Both the position numbers and the translations under genes were made by a program. From Spirochaetaceae bacterium (GTDB lineage: Bacteria; Spirochaetota; Spirochaetia; SZUA-6; Fen-1364), in NCBI GenBank assembly GCA_003170115.1, contig PMZS01000096.1, positions 1-7,329 on the forward strand: 7,329 nucleotides of DNA. Direction: 5' to 3'. The notes below the pieces were generated by a model. That model had not been told where the DNA came from and made no database searches. It saw only the letters and a program-made list of their open reading frames with translations. This document shows positions 1 to 5,132 of the stretch, in pieces (within the stretch, counting starts at the first letter, position 1; each line of letters starts with the position of its first letter).

Positions 1-1
1 G

Positions 2-538
2 CCCCCGGATCTCGTGAGCCTTGCCGCGTATCCTCTTTCGGTCAGCCGGACGGACCTGGAGATCCGCAAATCCATCCTGGCGGCCGTGCTCGACATCGCT
101 GCCGCCGCACGGAGCGCGGGGGCAGCGCTCCTCTTTTCCTCCGCGTACCGGTCGTTCGAGTACCAGAAGTCCGTGTACGAACGTGAGGTTCGGACGTACG
201 GGCATGCGGCCGCGGATCACGAGTCTGCCCGGCCGGGGACATCACAGCACCAGCTCGGAACGGCGATCGACTTCGGCTCGATCACGGACGCCTTCGCGGA
301 TACGAAGGCCGGCAGATGGCTCGCTGCTCACGCCTGGGAACACGGGTTTTCCCTCTCGTATCCCCTGGGCTACGAAAACATCACGGGGTACCGACATGAG
401 AGCTGGCACTACCGGTTCATCACGCGGACGGCGGCGCGGATGCAGAAAGAGTACTTCGGCGATATCCAGCAGTATCTGCTTGAGTTCCTCCACGACAACA
501 GGGCTGCCCTGGAGGCGAAACGGCTTCCCGCCCGCTGA
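2..538 (+). CDS. VanY-type D-alanyl-D-alanine carboxypeptidase, 5'-truncated by window edge
   Basis: Zinc peptidase of the LAS/peptidase M15B (VanY) type, expected to remove the terminal D-Ala from peptidoglycan stem peptides in the cell envelope. Counting from the GTG at 14, the family motifs are clear: YRSFEYQ (residues 45-51), SQHQLGTAID (77-86) giving zinc ligands H79 and D86, and ESWHYR (129-134) giving the probable catalytic base E129 and third zinc ligand H132. All catalytic residues are intact. The frame stays open from base 2 (PPDLVSL), and a Pro-Asp-Leu-Val stretch is typical just inside this domain, so the true start and any signal peptide or anchor probably lie upstream; the GTG at 14 is not a convincing start. 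The gene ends in TGA and converges on the NicO gene with only 23 bases between them and no clear terminator. VanY alone does not imply vancomycin resistance, since no vanHAX-like genes are seen; routine wall maturation is more likely. Confidence 0.9.
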   Translation, partial: PPDLVSLAAYPLSVSRTDLEIRKSILAAVLDIAAAARSAGAALLFSSAYRSFEYQKSVYEREVRTYGHAAADHESARPGTSQHQLGTAIDFGSITDAFADTKAGRWLAAHAWEHGFSLSYPLGYENITGYRHESWHYRFITRTAARMQKEYFGDIQQYLLEFLHDNRAALEAKRLPAR

Positions 539-561
539 TCCGCGGCTTCTTCAGGGTTCTC

Positions 562-1377
562 TCAAAGCTGCGCGAGAAAGAACACCAGACCGAACAGGAA
601 CAGCACCGCGGCGCCGCCGATCTCCACCGCGCGACGCAGGCGCGAGTCCCGCTCTTCCCGTCCTGCCGCCAATGCCTTCAGGGTCCCCTGCTTCGCCAGG
701 ATCACAAGAGCACCGGTCACGCTGATCGTGACGCCCATGCCCGCCGGCACGGCGATCCCGAGGAGATTTCTGAATGTCACTCCCCCGGCACGATCGGGTG
801 CATGCCCGTGAGCGTGGTGGTGATGGCCGGTGCCGCGGATCCGTCCGATGAGCATGACGGTACCCAGCACGGCGATCACGGCGAACGTGGCGAGCTGGAT
901 GTAGTGGTTGGCCTGCTCGATGCCGGTAGAAAAGAGTCCCCGGACCAGGTAGTACAGGACGAGGACGACGGAGAGCGCCGCCATCGAGTGCACCGCCGCG
1001 ATGAGGTAGCCGACCGCGATGCTGTGCCGCAGCCTTACCTCGTTGGCCAGGAAAAATGAGGAGACGATCGTCTTGCCGTGTCCGGGCCCCGCGGCATGAA
1101 ACATTCCATAGACGAGGGAGATCAGCGCGACGAAAAGCAGGCCGCCGAGTGACCGCGAGCCCTGCAGGGAACGGGTGATGGAGGCAAGGCTTTCATTGAG
1201 CGTTTTCTGAACCGGTGCCATGGCATTCGATACGAACGCTGAGACGTTCGACGTGAGGAAGTGGAAGAAACCCTCGCGGGGCCGCGCTCCCTGTGCCGTG
1301 AACGGATTGGGCACCTCCTGCGCAAAACCCGCTGAGGCGGCGAGTGCCATGAAAACGAACAGGGCGAAACGTCTCAT
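562..1377 (-). CDS. NicO/RcnA-family nickel/cobalt transporter with internal deletion of the PCP helix
   Basis: Inner-membrane permease of the NicO/RcnA family (Ni2+/Co2+ transport, usually efflux), 271 aa. The ATG at 1377 is chosen because AAGGAG lies 5 bases upstream and the start overlaps the DUF1007 stop (ATGA). A longer frame reaches 1470 but would run inside the DUF1007 gene. Residues 1-19 look like a signal peptide (cut near GFA/QE), followed by an NPF motif. The core motif H94-AAGPG-H100-GK and H130 in the next helix match the metal path of the family. Helices are visible at about 78-97, 118-147, 160-180, 205-228 and 252-270. A loop at 185-192 (HHHHAHGH) is a likely metal-binding segment. 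The oddity: after LLGIAVPAGM (205-214) the protein passes directly to GVTISVTGAL, whereas family members such as E. coli RcnA have an IPCP-containing helix plus linker of roughly 33 residues here. Transport function is therefore uncertain. Whether it imports or exports cannot be told. Confidence 0.85.
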   Translation of the reverse strand: MRRFALFVFMALAASAGFAQEVPNPFTAQGARPREGFFHFLTSNVSAFVSNAMAPVQKTLNESLASITRSLQGSRSLGGLLFVALISLVYGMFHAAGPGHGKTIVSSFFLANEVRLRHSIAVGYLIAAVHSMAALSVVLVLYYLVRGLFSTGIEQANHYIQLATFAVIAVLGTVMLIGRIRGTGHHHHAHGHAPDRAGGVTFRNLLGIAVPAGMGVTISVTGALVILAKQGTLKALAAGREERDSRLRRAVEIGGAAVLFLFGLVFFLAQL

Positions 1378-1970
1378 GAGCTCTCCTTGAACCGTATATA
1401 CAGCTGGTCGGGCATGTACTGGCCCGGCCACAGGGGTTTGACCTTTGTCTTCTGCACGGAAAGAGCGCACGCGATTCCCGACCCCGCCTGGACCGTCACG
1501 TCCTCCGCGTGCAGGAGGTCGAAGGCCACGTAATAGGAATCGTCATACACGGTGAGAACCACCGTCTGCTCCGCCGTTCCGACCGCAAGATTGAGCGGAA
1601 CGAAAAACGTGTACACCAGTCGTCCCTTGTCGGTAATGCGGGGCTCGAATTGTTCCATTCCGAAGCGGCGAACAGGCTTGTTCCCGAACGAGATCGCGAT
1701 GAAATAGTGATAGTTCTCCAGGTTGTCGAATGCCCCCGCTTTCAACGCCTTTGCCCGTGCCGCGTCAAACTGTCCCGTGTGCCGGGGATCGTAGTCGGAG
1801 AGGATCATGGCGGAGAACATGTCATCGAAGGTCCACTGAAACGCAATCCCCTGCAGCATTCCCTGGTCGAACTGAACGGTCATGCGGTTGCTGATGAAGA
1901 CGTGGGGATGGGCGAATGAAGGCGCGGCGGTCGAGCCCAGCAGGAGAAGAAAGCCGAGTACGCGCTTCAA
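1374..1970 (-). CDS. DUF1007 family periplasmic protein, partner of NicO transporter
   Basis: Small exported protein of 198 aa in the DUF1007 family, which is repeatedly found next to, or fused with, NicO-type Ni/Co permeases; it is thought to help metal handling on the outer side of the inner membrane, but its biochemical role is not established. A clear signal peptide spans residues 1-20 (KR, a leucine-rich core, then SFA), leaving a mature N-terminus HPHVFI. The two histidines at the new N-terminus are typical of the family and could bind metal (inference). Also visible are WTFDD (46-50) and YHYF (87-90). The start is TTG at 1970. It is supported by the signal peptide, by GGGGGAG at 1981-1987 ten bases upstream, and by a 4-base TTGA overlap with the stop of the preceding gene. 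Its own stop overlaps the NicO start as ATGA. Both overlaps point to translational coupling in one mRNA. Confidence 0.87.
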   Translation of the reverse strand: MKRVLGFLLLLGSTAAPSFAHPHVFISNRMTVQFDQGMLQGIAFQWTFDDMFSAMILSDYDPRHTGQFDAARAKALKAGAFDNLENYHYFIAISFGNKPVRRFGMEQFEPRITDKGRLVYTFFVPLNLAVGTAEQTVVLTVYDDSYYVAFDLLHAEDVTVQAGSGIACALSVQKTKVKPLWPGQYMPDQLYIRFKESS

Positions 1971-2872
1971 CGGTTCGGCTCTCCCCCGATGCCTGCCAGC
2001 AGCGGTCCGCCGGCGCCGAACCCGAACCGGGGCAGGAGAAAATCGTTCAGGGCCCGGGCATTATCGACAAGCTGCGATGGCTCCACCGCGGATGCAACTC
2101 CTGTCTCCGCCAGTCGCCGCGTGAAGCGCTCGAAATACGACGCGGCATACCGCAGCGGCTGCTGCATCAGGTAGGCCTGGAACTCGTTCACGACAAGGGT
2201 CGGGTCGGCCGTGTCATATCCGAGGGAATCGAGGAATGACGTGTAGAACTTGCTCTCTGCGTCCGGCAGAGAGTCCCACAGCCGCAGGCAGAAATCCCGG
2301 TACGACGCCGAGGAGAAAAAGATTCCGTGGAACGACTCGTGTGTGAGGAGCAGGCGTCTTTCGATCGCGGACGATGAGCGGGAAATGGACAACACACCGC
2401 CATGCCCGGGGGCGAATCCGCCCCGCGCCGAAGTCATGATTCCCTGTGTGAGGGCGAGCTGCCGCAGCGCCTGCTCCTCTGGATTGAGAGGGAAATTGCT
2501 CTCCGCGACGGCACTGAAGAAAGCCGCAAGCCCTTCCGGGCCGTAGTCGTGCGCATTCCAGCCATGTCGGCCCGCAAGCCGCGCATTTCCCAGGAGTTTC
2601 CCGCGCCATCCCTGTTTCTCCAGGAAATAGGCGAGCCGTGTGAACATCCGATCCTGCACGGCGAATCCGACCGTGTCCATGATGAGAATGTCGGGAAAAA
2701 GGTCCCAGCGGTACACCTCGATCGTCGCGGTTCGCCAGGCGGCCGGGCCTGTATCGAGAATCTGTTCCAGGGATGCGGTGATGGGCGAGGGGGGGATGTC
2801 AGGGGTTGCGGCCGGGACTGAGAAGAGCGGCGTAAGCAGCATGAGGAGAGCACTCACAGTCACACGTGACAT
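1967..2872 (-). CDS. Secreted HExxH (gluzincin-like) protein of unknown family
   Basis: Protein of 301 aa with an N-terminal signal peptide (about residues 1-22, hydrophobic ALLMLLTPLFSV then PAA), so probably exported. The central segment contains HESFH (178-182), a fit to the HExxH zinc-binding motif of metallopeptidases, and 47 residues later VVNEFQAYL (227-235), where E230 in an NExxA-like helix could be the third zinc ligand as in gluzincins. Other conspicuous blocks are QDRMFTRLAYFLEKQGWRGK (73-92) and RHGWNAHDYGPEGLAAFF (102-119). I do not recognise a named family. Similar unnamed proteins are recalled from spirochaetes, from memory only. The active site is seen only as a pattern and no substrate can be given. 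The gene's stop overlaps the DUF1007 start, linking it to the metal-transport pair; it might act in metal release or storage, or in processing of a partner, but this is inference. No Shine-Dalgarno is seen; a -10-like TAGATT lies 11 bases before the ATG. The gene lies 58 bases after the stop of the preceding minus-strand gene. Confidence 0.8.
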   Translation of the reverse strand: MSRVTVSALLMLLTPLFSVPAATPDIPPSPITASLEQILDTGPAAWRTATIEVYRWDLFPDILIMDTVGFAVQDRMFTRLAYFLEKQGWRGKLLGNARLAGRHGWNAHDYGPEGLAAFFSAVAESNFPLNPEEQALRQLALTQGIMTSARGGFAPGHGGVLSISRSSSAIERRLLLTHESFHGIFFSSASYRDFCLRLWDSLPDAESKFYTSFLDSLGYDTADPTLVVNEFQAYLMQQPLRYAASYFERFTRRLAETGVASAVEPSQLVDNARALNDFLLPRFGFGAGGPLLAGIGGEPNR

Positions 2873-2930
2873 ATTTCGGAAAGAATCTACGAAAGTGAAG
2901 CGCGAAAGGAAAACCGCGCTGCCTCCTCAC

Positions 2931-3809
2931 TCAGGGGAACCATCGCGCGGCCGCTTCGCGCAGCTCGAGGGCCATCGGCAAGCTGAATCGGGCGCCGTTG
3001 GAGGCGACCTCCAGGTATTTCTCCCGGACCCGCACCCTGGTGATGCGCGCGCGGGGAGCGATGAATGAATCCGCCCCGTAGTTGTGCGATGCCTCCGGCG
3101 GGTCGCACATGTACACGAGCTCGTGGGGATTGACGGCGAGGAGCTGACCTCGTCCGCGCTCGCGGGGGGACTTCCCGGGCATGGTGGCAAATCGAAAGGC
3201 CACCGGGGCGTCTTCGTGGAAGCGCAGATGCGGGCTGCGGACCAGGGATTCCCACTTGATCGGCAATTCCGGGGATTCCCCATCCTCACGCGGAAGGGGC
3301 TGGGGCGAGCCCGCAAGCTGCTTTCGCAGCTCCAGGAGGGCCGGCTCGAGCGCGAATCGGGCCAACGTATTGTAGCGGATCGTCAGGCGGTCGCCGAAGG
3401 AGAGGAAGCTGAGCCTGCTGTAGAGAAGGATTGTGACGTCTTCGATCGCGGAGAGCCTTTCCAGTGGAATGACGATCTTCACGCCGGGCTCGGGCTTTCC
3501 GGTCCAGAGACCGACGGCCCGCGTGCCGATCCCCAGAACGCTGCCGGGAGAAATCACCATTTGCTCTCCGAATCCCGTGGCGCGAGTTGCCCACGGAATC
3601 ATGAACACCTGGCGAAGCCCTTCAATGCCGCAGGCCTCCGTGAGAGACTTGAGCGCGCCTTCCGCGATGTCCTCCGTCCGACGAGGCGTGAACGGGAAAA
3701 TGTCGCAGATTCCCCGGTGGGAGGATCCCCCTTCATTTTCGGTGCAGTGAAGCTCCCAGCTCTCGGCAGGGTCCCGCGGGCCTCGGGATGTGGCAAGGGT
3801 ATTCTGCAT
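2931..3809 (-). CDS. Unknown protein with two similar PH-like halves
   Basis: Soluble-looking protein of 292 aa; no signal peptide, no membrane segment, and no family I recognise. The ATG at 3809 is preferred over the upstream ATG at 3941 because a strong extended -10 lies between them and the extra N-terminus is Arg/Lys/Cys-rich and unlike a real domain. From about residue 85 the chain alternates short beta-like strands and ends in a helix: VISPGSVLGIGTRAVGLW, IPLERLSAIEDV, DRLTIRYNTLARFAL, then a helix with ALLELRKQL (157-165). A second copy of this order appears at about 225-290: LLAVNPHELVYMC, FIAPRARITRVRV, KYLEVASNGARFSL, then ALELREAAARW. Strand-rich domains capped by one helix resemble bacterial pleckstrin-homology folds, but this is only pattern reading. 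The two halves are joined by a Pro/Glu-rich linker (about 168-185). It lies first in the minus-strand block, 58 bases before the HExxH gene; shared transcription is possible but not shown. Length, codon use and the long open frame support a real gene. Confidence 0.7.
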   Translation of the reverse strand: MQNTLATSRGPRDPAESWELHCTENEGGSSHRGICDIFPFTPRRTEDIAEGALKSLTEACGIEGLRQVFMIPWATRATGFGEQMVISPGSVLGIGTRAVGLWTGKPEPGVKIVIPLERLSAIEDVTILLYSRLSFLSFGDRLTIRYNTLARFALEPALLELRKQLAGSPQPLPREDGESPELPIKWESLVRSPHLRFHEDAPVAFRFATMPGKSPRERGRGQLLAVNPHELVYMCDPPEASHNYGADSFIAPRARITRVRVREKYLEVASNGARFSLPMALELREAAARWFP

Positions 3810-3823
3810 GCGGTTTCTCAAAG

Positions 3824-3832
3824 ATTTTACCA
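3824..3832 (-). promoter_or_regulatory. Extended -10 promoter candidate for the minus-strand block
   Basis: Read on the minus strand the bases are TGGTAAAAT: a TG dinucleotide, one base, then TAAAAT, which matches the TATAAT consensus at five of six positions. No good -35 hexamer is found 16-18 bases upstream, as is usual for extended -10 promoters. Transcription would start near 3817, leaving a leader of only about eight bases before the ATG at 3809. No Shine-Dalgarno is visible there. Confidence 0.5.
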
Positions 3833-3931
3833 GTATCGCGCGGCCGGTTCTGGTTGTCTTTGGACGCAACGGCAATTCTGTGCATTTTCCGGCTCTTCGC
3901 GGCTCCTCCCGGCATACGCGAAGCCATGACC

Positions 3932-3961
3932 TTGACAGCACGCCGGCTCACCTCGTACCTT
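3932..3961 (+). promoter_or_regulatory. Sigma-70-type promoter candidate for the GNAT-like gene
   Basis: A perfect TTGACA -35 hexamer sits at 3932-3937, followed 18 bases later by TACCTT at 3956-3961, which keeps T1, A2 and T6 of the -10 consensus only. Predicted transcription start is near 3968, giving a leader of about 28 bases that includes the Shine-Dalgarno. It could also drive the amidohydrolase gene, which follows the GNAT gene by 24 bases. Confidence 0.45.
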
Positions 3962-3995
3962 CATCGCATCTTCTCACGATCGAAAGGGGTCGCCA

Positions 3996-5108
3996 ATGCC
4001 GGTTACCGTCGAACAGGTTGTGTCGAAGAAGCAGGTGAAGGAGTTCGTCAAGTTCCCGTACACCCTGTACGCGAAGGACTCCAACTGGGTTCCCCCGCTG
4101 CTCATGGACGACTTCAGGAAGCTCGACCGAAAAAAACATCCTTTCTGGCAGCACGCGGAGGGTGAGTTCTTCCTCGCGCGCAGGGATGGGGCAGTTGTCG
4201 GCAGGATTGCGGGCGTCCACGACCGGATCTGGGAGGAAACGCACAAGGAGAAGGCCGGGTACTGGGGCTGGTTCGAGTGCATCGATGACGCGGAAGTCGC
4301 CCGGCTCCTTTTCGACGCGGCGTTCGATTTTGCGCGCAAGAGGGGCTGCACCAGGATCATCGGTCCAATGTCCCCGAACGCGAATGACTACATCGGCACC
4401 CAGATCGAAGGATTCGAGGGATCTCCCGTCATGCTTATGACGTACAATCCCCCCTACTACGACCGCATCATCCAGGCTTACGGAAACCGCAAGTGGAAGG
4501 ACCTGGTCGCGTGGATGATGGACAATCCCGAGATCCCCGAGCGGCTGGCGAAGATCATGCCGCGCGTCGAGGCGAAGGGCGGGTTCAAGATCCGGACGAT
4601 CAACATGAAGGATTTCAAGAACGAGTACGACCGGTTCGTAGGGCTGTACAATTCCTATGAGCAGGTCAACGCCGTATTTACCCCGATGACTCCTGATGAG
4701 ATGGCAGTAATGGCGAAAGACCTGAAGATGGGATTAGATCCCGACCTGGTGTTTTTCGCCGAGGTGGACGGAAAAATCGTCGGCGTGTCCGTCACGATGC
4801 CGGACTTCAATGTCGGGTACAAGGCTGCGTACGGCCATCTTTTCCCCTTCGGGATCTATCACCTGCTCACCGCGAAGAAGAAAACGCACCTGGTGCGCAC
4901 CATCAGCATGGGGGTCCTCAAGGAGTACCGAAACCGCGGGATCGACCTCGCTTTCTACTATTACAGCTACAAGAACGGGGTGCCCAAGGGATATACGGCG
5001 GCGGAAATGTCCTGGGTGGAAGAAGACAACGCGGCCATGACCAACACCGCGCTGAAGCTCGGCGGCAAGGCCTACCGCAAGTACAGGGTCTACGAGAAGG
5101 CGCTCTAG
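3996..5108 (+). CDS. YghO-like protein with acyl-CoA N-acyltransferase (GNAT) fold
   Basis: Cytoplasmic protein of 370 aa resembling the YghO-type family, long proteins built of two GNAT-like halves. The first half (about 1-160) contains the family's conserved blocks FVKFPYTLYAKDSNWVPPL (17-35), WGWFECIDD (90-98), GPMSPNANDYIG (123-134), IEGFEGSP (137-144) and YNPPYYD (150-156). The second half shows a typical GNAT core: FFAEVDGKIVGVSVTMPDFN (253-272), then ISMGVLKEYRNRGIDLAFYY (303-322), in which EYRNRGID resembles the acyl-CoA pyrophosphate loop, and MSWVEEDNAAM (338-348) as motif B. Acyl or acetyl transfer is a fold-based inference; donor and acceptor are unknown and the family has no firmly assigned reaction that I know. 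The ATG has a good Shine-Dalgarno (AAAGGGG, six bases away). The amidohydrolase gene starts 24 bases after its stop, so the two are probably cotranscribed. Length is normal and no defects are seen. Confidence 0.85.
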   Translation: MPVTVEQVVSKKQVKEFVKFPYTLYAKDSNWVPPLLMDDFRKLDRKKHPFWQHAEGEFFLARRDGAVVGRIAGVHDRIWEETHKEKAGYWGWFECIDDAEVARLLFDAAFDFARKRGCTRIIGPMSPNANDYIGTQIEGFEGSPVMLMTYNPPYYDRIIQAYGNRKWKDLVAWMMDNPEIPERLAKIMPRVEAKGGFKIRTINMKDFKNEYDRFVGLYNSYEQVNAVFTPMTPDEMAVMAKDLKMGLDPDLVFFAEVDGKIVGVSVTMPDFNVGYKAAYGHLFPFGIYHLLTAKKKTHLVRTISMGVLKEYRNRGIDLAFYYYSYKNGVPKGYTAAEMSWVEEDNAAMTNTALKLGGKAYRKYRVYEKAL

Positions 5109-5114
5109 GGTCCC

Positions 5115-5127
5115 GGAAAGACTTTCC
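5115..5127. repeat. 13-base perfect inverted repeat in the GNAT-amidohydrolase gap
   Basis: GGAAAG and CTTTCC face each other around a single A, filling half of the 24-base gap between the two genes. As RNA the one-base loop makes a stable hairpin unlikely, so a protein-binding half-site pair is the better reading. The left arm GGAAAG also looks like a weak Shine-Dalgarno, 12 bases from the ATG at 5133, which is rather far. It may be chance. Confidence 0.3.
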
Positions 5128-5132
5128 TCCGT

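Larger units (their letters stand above)
3810..3995. promoter_or_regulatory. Divergent intergenic region between the minus- and plus-strand gene blocks
   Basis: This 186-base stretch separates two genes that point away from each other. It holds a promoter candidate for each strand (listed separately) and the Shine-Dalgarno AAAGGGG at 3983-3989, six bases before the ATG at 3996. It is less GC-rich than the flanking genes near 3820-3830 and 3880-3890. I see no operator-like palindrome, riboswitch or small gene in it. A minus-strand open frame passes through to 3941 but is not thought to be translated. Confidence 0.6.

Noticed and set aside
2..538. Vancomycin resistance determinant
   Set aside because: VanY-type peptidases are widespread in wall metabolism; no vanH, vanA/B ligase, vanX or two-component regulator is present in the window.
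541..572. Possible hairpin terminator between the convergent VanY and NicO genes
   Set aside because: An 8-base stem with one G-T pair is possible (541-548 with 565-572), but the loop is 16 bases and no T-run follows on either strand.
21..725. Plus-strand frame (234 codons) spanning the VanY gene end and the NicO gene end
   Set aside because: Arg/Pro/Ser-rich translation typical of an out-of-frame reading in GC-rich DNA; it crosses two genes with clear family motifs.
1378..1470. N-terminal extension of the NicO protein to an ATG at 1470
   Set aside because: It would lie within the DUF1007 coding region and place 31 non-hydrophobic residues before a good signal peptide; the ATG at 1377 has a strong ribosome site and an ATGA overlap.
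3084..3929. Long plus-strand open frame (281 codons) opposite the 292-aa minus-strand gene
   Set aside because: Low-complexity, Arg/Gly/Glu-rich translation with no domain; the minus strand gives the better protein with strand-helix pattern and a promoter candidate. It is a GC-rich shadow.
3810..3941. N-terminal extension of the 292-aa protein to an ATG at 3941
   Set aside because: The extra 44 residues are basic and Cys-containing without domain character, and the best promoter element lies inside them.
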